A stretch of DNA of 64,000 nucleotides from Acanthornis magna (lineage: Eukaryota; Chordata; Aves; Passeriformes; Acanthizidae), in assembly GCA_036785705.1 (NCBI GenBank), contig JAWUZG010000135.1, forward strand, positions 930,001-994,000. The letters are read 5' to 3'. Positions 37,301 through 47,864 of the stretch are shown piece by piece (positions within the stretch are counted from its first letter, which is position 1; each line of letters opens with the position of its first letter). Both the position numbers and the translations under genes were made by a program. The notes beneath the pieces are model-generated. The model was not told the origin of the DNA. It did no database searches and was given only the letters and a program-made list of their open reading frames with translations.

Positions 37301-38711
37301 TGAACCAATGTAAACAGTCATTTTCATCATGTGGCTTAATATAATAAGGCATTGTGAACCTTGTTTTGCCTCTGTATGCACAAGGGATTGTAATTTACGC
37401 TCCTTTCCATGCGCAATGAAGGCTATTCCTGTCATCTACCCTCTCACAATCATCCTTTTCCTGTGCAGTTCCCACTGAAGGGGGGGACAGGGCTCTAAAG
37501 AGCCTGGGCCATAATTTGGTTGGCTCTCTTCCAGCTTTCTAGATGGTGCCAGTTTGCTCCAGGCTTCCTCTGTGCTATATCATTGCAAATCCCTTTTTGA
37601 GGGGTGTCGTTTCCCCCACATCTGGAATTACCTCTCTCACTGCACTGCCAGGAATAAAAGCCCACCTGCATTTCAAAAGTGCATGTCTGCTACGTTGTCT
37701 TACACATTTGTCAGCAGGAAAGCGCTGCCTGCATTGTGCTATTTTTAAAAATTTATTTTCTTTTAGAATGTTAGTTACCCTTTTGCTTCAAGCTAGGAGT
37801 ATGTGCATCTATTTTGCCAGCATGATTTCAAAGAGCTGTATTTCAGATATTAAGTGTGCACTCTCAGGACTTGCAAGAGCTCGAGCAAGTAAATTAGCAG
37901 ACCAGAATGAAGTCAAGTGAAGTACCAAAGGGCTCCAGATACTTTAGGATTACAGCAGAAAGCATAATATGAGGGCCAGCTCTCCCAGTTGTTGAAAGTG
38001 TGCTTGGAGAGAGGTGAGAAGACACCAGCCTCTACCAGCTGGTGCTAAGTCCCACAGCACTGATTACAAGCTGAAGAAATCTTTACTGGTGGTATCTCCA
38101 TATCATACCCAGCTGTGAGCAGGGAATTGCCTTTGTAGCCAAACTGGCCATGTCCTGTGAAACCAGAGGATTGATTGACTTCATGGCAAGATCAGGCTCT
38201 TTTGCCTCCAGGAATGGTTAGCCTCTTTGCACAAAAGGTTAAGGTGAAAGGTGTGGGTGTTAATGTTATTTATGCTGTTAGTGGACTACAGAGTTCCACA
38301 CTGGCTAAAATGTGATGAATTGAGCAGAAATAATTGAAGTCTGTGTCCTGCACAGTGTTGAGGGGAGACATGCACCTGACAGCTGATACAGTTAAGCATT
38401 TGCAGCTTAAAGGTGCATATCCTCTGTGCTTCTTGGGGAGCAAACAGGAGTTGAATTATTCACATTATTCAGTGCAGATGTCTGGCTTTTAGTCTCATCA
38501 TTCATCATTGCTCAGCAAACACCTGTGTTCATACATTGCATCATAAATACTGCAAAATGAATTGTGAATTTTATGCTCCTTGAATAGAACTCGGACTCAC
38601 AGCCACACAATAAGATGTACAATGACCATGCTGTATTACTTGTTAAGTATATATTGGAGAATGATGGTTGAACCCAGTTATTTCTGGATATATGAGAGAT
38701 ATATTATTGGA
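31381..38711. other. Unique non-coding DNA, no gene recognised
   Basis: This is long AT-rich unique sequence. A GC-rich patch at 36300-36660 has overlapping minus-strand ORFs of 112 and 122 codons (36304-36686) without any motif. The plus-strand ORF of 125 codons at 37543-37920 also has none. Mixed-composition blocks at 33430-33620 and 37180-37420 might be weakly conserved. I recognise no CR1 in this stretch. Confidence 0.5.
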
Positions 38712-38728
38712 TTTTTTTTTTTTTTTTT
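38712..38728 (+). repeat. T17 homopolymer
   Basis: Seventeen T residues on the plus strand, a simple repeat. Confidence 0.92.
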
Positions 38729-39294
38729 ATACTTAATACACCCTGGGGCAGCAGGGGATTGTGCTCTGTTGGGCTAGACTTAGGCATGCCAAAATCATGT
38801 CTGTGATGAGACTCCCTGTAATGCTATTTTTAAATTTATTGATTGAAGGGGCTAAAGTAGGTCTGTAATTTGTTTTATCCTGTAATTTTGAAAGCAACAA
38901 CTTTAAGAAGTCTCATTCATATTGATAGCCACAGTGATGAGCTCAGGAACTGAATGTAGGGCCAGACAAGAATTCCACAGGTCAAAGGTACAAACCTTGT
39001 AAAAAATCCTGAATTATTCTGGCCTTTCTTGGGAAGAAAGGTAAAGAAAAATTCCATATCTACTTGGACAAAGAACTGCTTTCAAAACATACCTTAAGAA
39101 GTGGACAAAAAGCTTAAAGCAAATGAAAAACACAGCTTTATTGTTGCCGTTAGGAAAAACGAGGATAAAATTAAATTGCTGCACTGGTTTAAATCTTGCA
39201 AAATAGGTGAAAAGAGTAGTACCTTATGTATATCAGTTCATCAGTCATAAGAAACTGGCTGGTCAAGTCACTAGAGTAAAAGGACTCTAAAAGA
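38729..39294. other. Unique AT-rich DNA, nothing recognised
   Basis: There is no ORF of note, repeat consensus or CpG cluster between the T run and the CR1 fragment. Confidence 0.5.
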
Positions 39295-39460
39295 AGTTGA
39301 AAGAGACCTCCAGGAGGTCATCTAGTACAGTCCCTTGTTCAGAGCAGGTCTGATTAGATCAGGTTTCTGTGTCAGGGCTGTGTCCACTCAAATCTTGAAT
39401 ATCTCCAAAGAGGGAGATCTGCAGCTCCTCTGGGCAAGCTGCAATATTTGACCACCTTGT
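39295..39460 (-). mobile_element. CR1 LINE 3' region, minus orientation
   Basis: The plus strand reads GTTGAAAGAGACCTCCAGGA, then 'tcatctagtacagtccc', 'tgtccactcaaatcttgaatatctcca', 'gagatctgcagctcctctgggcaagctgc' and 'atttgaccacc'. This is the reverse complement of the CR1 3' UTR and ORF2 end. The terminal ATTCTATG-type repeats are not visible, so the tail is decayed. Confidence 0.88.
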
Positions 39461-39501
39461 CTTAAAAAACCTTGTCTTAAAAAATGTTTTCTTAAAAAAG
39501 G
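39455..39501 (+). repeat. Short tandem array of CTTGTCTTAAAAAA-like units
   Basis: ACCTTGTCTTAAAAAA occurs twice in a row, followed by a diverged third unit (TGTTTTCTTAAAAAA). It sits exactly at the inner edge of the CR1 fragment, where CR1 normally continues with a homologous leucine-rich coding stretch. It therefore looks like local slippage within the CR1 body. Confidence 0.85.
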
Positions 39502-39764
39502 TTCAACAGAACTGTATTGCAGTGGCTGGGGACAGATAACAAGAACTGTTGATGGAGTGTGAGCCACCACTCCAAGAGATTTCCACCAGTCTGGAAATGA
39601 CTGACCAGTGTGTACTGGTGTGTTCTGCTAAGCCATACCATAAACCACCACCAGCAGCCACTAGTGACGTGCTGACGAAAAAAGAAAATGGCACTTGAAA
39701 GTTATTGGCTCAGGAATTTCCAGAGTGGGTTTTTTAAATGTAGCTCAAGTCCCGCTAGAGGTGA
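39502..39764. other. Short unique spacer between two CR1 fragments
   Basis: No consensus was recognised. The minus-strand ORFs overlapping this spacer are shadows. Confidence 0.5.
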
Positions 39765-40020
39765 AATCAAAGTGGAGCAGGTACAAAGCAGGGCTGTGAA
39801 AATGATTGATTATGGGCAATAGGGAGGAATAAGAGTGTTTGGCTGTTCAGAGAAGTCAAATGAAGTCTTTGAAAGGCTTCTTACTGCTCTCTGTAAGTTC
39901 ATTACTGCTAATAGGTATAATGGGAAGAAATAGATGAAGACTGTTAATTAGAAAAAGGTTTTAAACAAGAACATGGTGAGGCCTTGGAGCAGCTTTCAGA
40001 AGGAGCAGTTGTAAAAATAC
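39765..40020 (+). mobile_element. Old degraded CR1 LINE fragment
   Basis: The words 'gggctgtgaaaatgattga', 'gtttggctgttcag', 'attagaaaaaggtttt' and 'tggagcagctttcagaag' appear in the order expected for the CR1 ORF2 C-terminal region. Spacing between them is altered by indels, and no tail is visible. The divergence is clearly higher than in the copy at 2440-3126. Confidence 0.5.
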
Positions 40021-43000
40021 ATGAAACAGAAACAAAACCAAATGGACTTTGACATGGCGGTCTGCAGGGGCAGTCTTTTGCTCAATATTCAATTTGTGAT
40101 TTCAGGGTAGACATTGTGTTCGGGGGTAATTTGCCTGGCATTTCAGTACGTATGGTAGCATTTTAGTTGTGCCTGTCACGCTCTGTTATTTCCTGAGCAC
40201 AGGAGGAGTAACAGCGTGTCTGCAATTTGCTTGGCAAATCCCAGGTGCTCCCCAGTGCCTGCACCTTGCATGCATGTGGAAGGGCTTGGCAAATCACGCA
40301 AAGGTCGCAGTGCAGGAAGCCCACGTTAGGCTAGGGACTTTGCTGGTGTTTCAGTTCACTGGGAATGATCTTTGTCTGTACATTTCTGCTGAGGAAGTCC
40401 AAAATAAAAATATGTTAGTCCATAATAAGAGACATTTGTGAAAGAGACTGAAGAATTTGTACTCAGTGTGTATGCTGGGCCCCTATGCTTTCCAACTCAG
40501 AGTATTTTTCCATGACTAAACAAAAATAGCCATTTCCTTAGAATAGTGACTGAATTTTTTTCAATTGTATGTTTTATATGGCATAATTATATGCCCTTAC
40601 AAACAATTTAAGCCAAATTATGCAATTGAAAGTTTAGCTAGTGCTTTTTAATCCACTTAAGAGTTTTGTTTTTGATAGCCTGGTAGTGAAGCAAACTAAA
40701 TTAAAGTGAATTCCACATGAAAGATGGTTCTAGTATTTGTGATTGTGAGGTAATGACTTGAAATTCTCCATAGTTGCAGCATTTCTGTATTTTGTATTTA
40801 ATTTTAAAACTGTTATGGTTTTAGTGGCCATAAATTGAACAGAGTAATATGAGAGAATTGATGAAACAGATATTTGACTGGAAAATAACAGGTTAATGTT
40901 AAATGTATCTGTAACAATGAGGAGGCTTAGGCAAAATGCAGAAATATCAATAAGCAAATAGTAAGAGGCAATGGATGACCTGTGAGATGAAAATAAGGAA
41001 AAGAATGGAAATATTAAAGAATAGTGAAGATGCTTATTTTGGAACAGGAAAGTATTAAGGAAGTTATCAAAAGAATAGTTTCTATTCCAGTGTTTAAAAT
41101 TCAAAAAGAGAGATTAGAAAATAGCAGTGCTGATGAGAAATGGAATGATCAATGGTTTGGAAAGGCATATGCTACTAAAAAAGAAACAGAAGCTTCCTGT
41201 CTAAAAGGGGATGTCTGCCAGATAATCAGCTGACGTTTGCATCGAGGTCAGTCACCAACAGTGACTGCAGCATCTCTAAGTTTTTGGACAAGAAAAGTGT
41301 TTGAACTAGATTGATCCGTAAGAGTATTTACGCTGAATTCATGGAACTGCAGACTAAGTTGTATGAGCCCCTGTTGTGTTGGTTTAGATCAGGTTTTGCC
41401 TAGCAAAGTTCAGCATTATTGTATTTTTTGTCACTGGGAGTTTTTATTTATGTGCAAAGCTAAAAATAATGGCATATGTAGTGCATTTCAAATGTCACCT
41501 TTTAGCACAAGCACAGACTTTCAACTCTGCTGACCACTGAGCTTCTGAGATTATTTGTTGGGATGAATGACCCTATCCAAAGCACAGATTGGATAAATCC
41601 ATGCAAATTTGCCAGCTTCTGGAACAAAACTTTCATCAATTTCTTGTAGCGTTTTGCATATAATTGCATGTATGATCACAGCTATTATTGTGGCTGTTTC
41701 TAAGTGGTTTTTGTGCTGCCAACGTGAATGAGTGTTTGATGTCTGGAGAAAGGAGTGTTTTTGCAAATGAAATCTGGAGGTTTTGCATCACCGTACTGGG
41801 AAAAGCTGAAAGCAAGGTGATCAACCACACTGCAGCTTTCATGTGCCAGCTTTCATCCTGGCACCAATACATTTCAACATGAGGGAGAGAACTTTTTTAT
41901 GGGGAAGAGATGCAGATTTTCTAAAGCTAATCAGCTGAGTTTGTATATTCATTAATAATTGTTGCAATCCACTTGAGAACTTGCCCAGATTTAGTCAGAC
42001 CTGTAACAGAAATCAAGGTATTGCTTAAAGGTCTATTGAAGAAATTTCCCTGTCCAAGTTCCCTTTGGAGTTAGCTCGAAATCTAGAGTCCTTGGTCCAG
42101 CAAAACTTAATTATTGTTTGAGTAAGAATTCCAGCATTTTGCTCCATAACTTCAAGAGATGTTAGGGTTTTTAGAAAAGAACTGAAGTGCATTGTTATGG
42201 TAAGTGTTTTGGTATAATGACAGTACACCAAGATCTACATTTAATTTAAAATCAATTTTTTAGTTTTAATATTATTGATTCCAAAAGTCATTAGGTTTGA
42301 TACAAGCCTTTTTTTTACCCATTACCAATACTTGAATAGCAGTTGCTGTTCACATTTTATGGATGGAGAGAATGATGTGATTGTTGTTCTTTGATAAGAA
42401 ATAAAGTTCTGATTCATACCAGAACACTAACTTTGTGGATGCAAGTTTATAAAAATTTCTTTTTTAGGAACTACTTAATTCCTTATTTTTCAATTATTAT
42501 TTCTGAAATATGTTTTATGTTCAAGATATAGTTCCAGACCTGAATTAAATGTCTTTGAGTCCAAAGAAATATGCTAAAAGAAAATATTTGTTTGGGCACC
42601 AAAAACTTGATCCAAATTTTGGTGTCAACATGCTTTTGATTAGGTCAGTATGTAACATCTTTGTAGTTACACCTTAAATTTAAATGGCTTGGAAAGCTGG
42701 AGTACTATTTTTAGGAAACAAATAAAACTTTTTAGACAATAGATTTTATTAATGTATATTAAACTTAGGTATAAGTAGGAAGATCAGTTAGAGCATATAG
42801 AGTGGGGGTGTTTGGGAAGCAGGAATACAGTCCTATCAGAGAAATAACATGTGCATGGCAGAAATATAGACTAAAACAGAGTTTAATGTTACAGTATTTT
42901 TATTTGTTGTCGAAAGAAATAAATCCTTTTATGTCAGCATAGGTGGAAGAAACCAGCTCATGGAATCTCTTCTGGGCTCAAAGGAGAGCGTTAGTTTTAG

Positions 43001-45824
43001 TAAGAAATTTTTGGTAAAGCCCAGATGCTGTAGATTTCTATTGGGATTACAGTAGAAAGCAGAAATTTTGAAGGAGAGCTATAGGGATGTTCCTTACCCT
43101 TTATAGGGAAAGTTTTTCTGCAGATATAGATTATCATGCAAACAGAAATGACTCTTTTCTTTTTTACGTCAGTGGATATTGGCATTGTTAGTGTGAAAAA
43201 CATGTATGTATAAAAACCTGGAAGCTGGAAACCTTCCTTTGTGCATAAATAAATGTTTTTTTAGTAATAAATTAATTACAGCCTGTTTACTGAAGCACAT
43301 TCTTATATCTTGTAGCCTCACTCAGCTATGTCAGATATTTCTATGAAGAGTTAACCATTTGATCAATTAATGGCTTCAAAAAGCAAACCAAGAAGAACAC
43401 CTACAGTTTTTGTGTTGTTTTCCCCTTTCCCAGCTCAGTAAAAACAACTTTTCCTGATTTCCTGAGGTTGGCAAAGGCTTTTCAACAGCTCTCTCTAAAT
43501 CATTGAGAGTATTATATTTCAGCTTCCTGGAGGAAAATGAGCATGGTCTGAGTCAAGGCAGTAGTTTTAAGTGGTCCTCAGGGGCATAGCATCAAATTGC
43601 ACTGTTGGTGCAATTTTTCTGTCATCATATGAAGGCAGCAGCTGTTGCATCAATGGAATTTTTGGATTAGGAAATTCTTGAGGCCAAATCCTGCCCTTGT
43701 TTCTATGGCCAGCTTGAAGCAGAACTTGTCCAGTGTGCAGGAGTGAAGACCAAGGCATGAAGTGCTATGAAAAGTCAGGTCTGGGAAGGCTGTGAAGCCA
43801 AACCATGTGTACATGATTGCTTGTGTTTAGTAGGAGCAGATGCAGAAGTGCCAGTCAGCTTTTTGTTGGAGAAGAGTAAAATTTGAAGTCTTGGTTCTTC
43901 CTTAAAGAAGTTCACCCTGGGCCAGAATTATTATTACAAGCAGCATGTAAGTAACAGACCTGTGTCAACAGTGGAGCTGGATCTCCTGGAAATTACATTT
44001 GTTCCCAAAGCTCACTTTAGTTGGAGAAGCTTTTCTTAGCAGCTTTTTTTCCCCCTCCAACTGGTTTGCAAGTTCAGATTTTCCAGGTTCTTGAAGACTC
44101 AAGAAGTGCTTATCACTTGCTGTCAGCAGGATGGCAGACCTGTGTGTCTGTGTCCCCCAGAGCCTTCACTGGCACTCGCTGGCTTTTTTTGGGTTTCCCA
44201 GGACTTCACTCATGCAGGAGTGGGCACTGGTGTCACATTGTGACCGTGGACAGTGTAAAGCCTTGGGAAGCTGTTTGTCCATGTTTGGTGTCGGAGACAG
44301 AGCTGTCCCAGGGCAGCAAGGCTGAGCTCCTCAGAGCACATTTCTATTTCTCGTGCTAAAATGTGTTTCTGAATACTAATTATCATTTACAACTATTTTA
44401 ATGTCTGCTTAAGAACTTAGCTCAAGGGGAGAAAAAAAGATTATGGTAATAGTTTCAAAAGACCACAAAGGCCACATTTTTTAGCAAAGCATTTTGCTTG
44501 CTTTACATTAAACATGCCCTCAAGTTCCATATTTATTTTTAATATATTACTCCTACATCTTCTCTTCCCCCATAGTGATTTTCCCTTGCTGAATAAGATC
44601 CACTCCGCTTTCCTTATCCCAAACAGAGCTGTCAATCTTAAAGTTTAAATTGGCATCATCCTTTCCCAGCCCCAGCTGCCCTTGACTTTCTTCAAGTTTT
44701 TGTCAGTATGATCTAAGTATAGTGCACTTGTACCCATATATTTTAAAATATATACTGGGTTTGTTTCTTTTAGGTAGTACCCAGTCTATCACAATGGTCA
44801 AAATTGTTTCTGGCATCCATGGAGATAATTATAATATGTCATAATGTTGTGAATAGTGTATTGTATTAATATCCTTACATCACATGGAGAATTCAAGATA
44901 TGAAAAATTGTTCCAGATAGTCAGGAATCTAAAGATTGTTTTTCTATACTCTTTAGCATGATTGATTAACAAACTTAGCTTAGATGAGAAATATCCCTAT
45001 GAAGCTTTTCTGGATTTATTTTGACTGCAAATGAGACCTGTTTCAAATTTTGAGCTGAGATGAAATGCATTTAACAAGGGTTATGGTATGATCAGTGGCA
45101 AAGCTATTAGAGAGAACTTCTTGCTATTTTTAAGGCCACACTGTTCCTTCTTCCTTCATCCCAGTGATTTTTATTTATTTTTTCTTCTTCCCCAAATATC
45201 TTTTTTTGTTTTGACAGGTTTTCTTGTTCAAATTTGTATTTTATTTTAAATCTTCAAAGCAAAAGACATCATTGCCATGGTGGATTGTAATACATGATAT
45301 TTCTAACTGAACTTTTGGTCCACTTGTGAGAGTTCTCTGTTATGGAAGCTGCCAAGACCCCAGTGTGAATGCAGCATGGGTCTATGTATTTAGAATTTGG
45401 ACATCATGTATATGTAGTAAAAGCCTGAATTTTGATATGGTATGGATTATGTATTAAAAAGAAATTGGCATATTCAAACACATTTTATGATTTAAGGGAT
45501 AAATAACATGTATTTGGTATAACAGTATCAAAGATGCTCTATGCCAAAGAGTATTCAGACAATTTCCTGCAAAAGTTGGAGTTTGAATGAATAAGCTGTT
45601 AACTTTATTACCTTCAAGCCTTTGTATCTCTAAGTACCACAATATCAGAGTTTCTGCCATAAAAATATGCAGTGTCTGACTGCAATACATATTGCGAACT
45701 GTTTAGTTGTAATATCTTGTTAATGAAACGTGGGTTTTTCCTGTATTTAGCTCCTGTTTGATAGTTCTATTTCAAAGAACACTAAACTCAAGAATTTATC
45801 TAATTTTATGCACTCCCAATAAAG
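40021..45824. other. Unique non-coding DNA, no gene recognised
   Basis: The stretch is AT-rich and largely featureless. The largest ORF is 124 codons (40730-41104 minus); it is rich in F/L/S as T/A-rich DNA predicts and has no domain. A slightly GC-richer patch near 44020-44350 has overlapping plus-strand ORFs without motifs. Confidence 0.5.
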
Positions 45825-45886
45825 GAAGTTGGACTGGATGACATCTAGAGGCTCCTTCCAACCAACATTTCTATCACTGTTTGATT
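45825..45886 (+). mobile_element. CR1 LINE 3' tail, plus orientation
   Basis: GAAGTTGGACTGGATGACAT, CTAGAGGCTCCTTCCAACCA and ACATTTCTATCACTGTTTG form the terminal 60 bp of an avian CR1. Only the extreme 3' end was inserted. Confidence 0.85.
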
Positions 45887-46507
45887 ATTAAAGATACCAC
45901 TATTAAGTACTTGCAGCCTTGCAATTGTCACCTTTGACAGAGAGAGAGTAACAGATGCTTATAGTTTAATTTTATTCTTTTAAGAAGGAAAGTTTTTTAG
46001 AAGAAAAATGAAGCCAAGACACAGCAATGTCAAATGCAGTAATGGCCCTACCCTTACTCAGTGAGCATGTAAAGGCCTTAGTGGAGTTTGCTAGTTAACT
46101 CATTTAAGTTGTGAAATTCTTTGTAATATAAGCAATATTGGTTTGTGGTTCCTATGAAATTTAGTCTGAAAGGGAATACGCTGGAGACTGTACCTCATAA
46201 AGAGCTTGTATCCCGTGTTACAGATGCTCATCTTAGGTGGGACAGAAGCGATTCTGAGAGTCAGAACAAGCAAGTTTTAGTTTTGGCCATTTTCCCTTCA
46301 CCTTGGGGGCAGTGAAGTTCAAGTCATAAAGTGCTTTTGCTGAGACTGAGCTTTCCAGTTGCATATCAGTGTTCCAGCTGGAGTTCTTATTTTTTTTCCT
46401 GAATCCTTGGGTTCACTCCATTTTTTCATTTAACTCTGGTAATCAAAAAAGGAATGATCATCAAGCCACCTAAATTATATCCACACTCCTGTGTAGTTTA
46501 TTGCGCT
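45887..46507. other. Unique AT-rich DNA, nothing recognised
   Basis: There is no ORF, repeat or CpG cluster of note. It forms the upstream flank of the recursive splice candidate. Confidence 0.5.
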
Positions 46508-46590
46508 GTTAAGTAACTCTTTGTTTGTTTGATTTGTTTTACAGGTAAGTAGCACTTAGAACTGGATAGTCAACAATTTATGGTAAGTAT
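46508..46590 (+). other. Candidate recursive splice site with 38-bp RS-exon
   Basis: A pyrimidine-rich tract (CTCTTTGTTTGTTTGATTTG, from 46517) ends in TTTTACAG at 46544. This strong 3' splice site is joined with no gap to GTAAGTAG, a consensus 5' splice site. A branch-point-like A lies near 46516 (GTAAC), 28 bases from the AG. A second consensus donor, GTAAGTAT, begins at 46583 and defines a 38-bp interval, 46545-46582. All three frames of this interval contain a stop, and its length is not a multiple of three. This is the layout described for vertebrate recursive splicing: the RS-exon is first defined by its downstream donor, then removed by the donor rebuilt at its start. It implies a long plus-strand intron here. 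The alternatives are an ordinary non-coding microexon or a chance match. Confidence 0.5.
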
Positions 46591-47121
46591 ATTTTGTAAT
46601 TAGCAAAACTAAAATTAAACTCCTGTTTTGTTCTTTAAAGGGAATAGACAAAGTAGGGGGTTAATCATACAATAGCATTTGTTTCAGATGCTAATCAGAA
46701 TGTTTGAAGATGTCATTGGGTTTATATTTTTCTCCTTGAAGTGTTATTCATCTGTTAGAGGAAGAAATAAATACAAATGCTCTTGGCAATATTTCAAGGA
46801 AGTTGAGCAAACAATATTTACTTTAAACACAGTAAACAAATGAAGGTTTATTTTTTATTCTCAACTCCTTTCAGTTATAGTAATCTTGGAAGTTGTTTTA
46901 ACTAAATTAAAATCTCACACACAAATGCAGTGTGTAAACTTTAGTGTCCCTATAACTTTTTCTGCCACAGGATAACTAAGGCTCTAATGCTTATCCAGTC
47001 TTTGGCTTGATGAAAATACTATTAACACTGAGTTCTTATTTATGCAGTATAATGAACAGATCTTAGATCTTGCTTCCTAAAATATGCCTGTGTCAGTTCC
47101 CTTCCCCTTCAGCTGGGGAAA
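46591..47121. other. Unique AT-rich DNA, nothing recognised
   Basis: This is the downstream flank of the recursive splice candidate, with no ORF or repeat of note. Confidence 0.5.
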
Positions 47122-47172
47122 TAATCACAGAATAGTTGCAAGGGACCTCTGGAGACCATGTAGTCCAAGCCA
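47122..47172 (-). mobile_element. CR1 LINE 3' tail, minus orientation
   Basis: The plus strand reads AATCACAGAATAGTTGCAAG, GGACCTCTGGAGACCATGTA and GTCCAAGCC, the reverse complement of a CR1 3' end. Diverged CR1 may extend to about 47270, but I cannot follow it with confidence. Confidence 0.8.
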
Positions 47173-47619
47173 ATAGTGGTGAAGTGACCCTAATAGTAGC
47201 AATAGTGTGAAAAGATATCCTCAGCCACTCTCAGGGCTCTGACAAGGCTTGCCATCCCCTGTGGGTGCACAGGTGTTATAAAATAAATCCAGTTTTTCTG
47301 GTGTATATCACTGCTCTCATTATTTTAAAGTCTTAGTATGGTACTCAGTTGCTGCCCAAGCAAACTTTAAAATTCAAATGTTCATTTTTAGCTTTTTAAC
47401 TTCCCAGCCTCTCCAGAAGCAGTTGTTATACTGTTAATATACTGTGAAAGGTGTTACAGCTTTGCACTGCAGTGTTGGGAATTAATAAGTGTACATGGCA
47501 CATTTTTTCTTGTGGTAAGACTGATAGGCTCTCTGCACTTGACACTGATGCTGTTTGAGCACTTGATCCTCTTAGAAAGTGACTGTGTTTTCCTCCCTGT
47601 AGTTTTAACTTTGTAGAAG

Positions 47620-47632
47620 TTTTTTTTTTTTT
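47620..47632 (+). repeat. T13 homopolymer
   Basis: A T run on the plus strand, a simple repeat. Confidence 0.85.
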
Positions 47633-47731
47633 GTTGTCACTCAACTCCATAGAATTCTTACTTGATGGGGGGGGTTTTGTTTGGTTTGGTTTGTTTTTTT
47701 AGTAAGATTTTTTCATTTCTTCTCTTCACAG

Positions 47732-47864
47732 GTGGATTTTTTTTTTTCTCTTTGGGACATTTTTATTTTGAATTCATATTGTTCTCTTTAACTGATCACA
47801 CAACTCGCTCATCCTTAGTCACGGAGGATTTTTCTTTCAACTTCGCCGTGCATTAATGACACCA
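47732..47864 (+). other. Candidate non-coding or alternative exon
   Basis: A strong 3' splice site (TTTCTTCTCTTCACAG, ending 47731) and a consensus donor (GTAAGTTTA, from 47865) bound 133 bp. The 3' half is unlike its surroundings: CpGs lie in ACTCGCTC, CACGGAGG and CTTCGCCGTG. An ATG falls nine bases before the donor (ATGACACCA), so a 5' UTR exon ending in a start codon is possible in principle. The upstream frame ends in TAA just before that ATG. The first part is a T-rich tract. It could be an alternative first-coding exon, a lncRNA exon, or chance. Confidence 0.25.
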
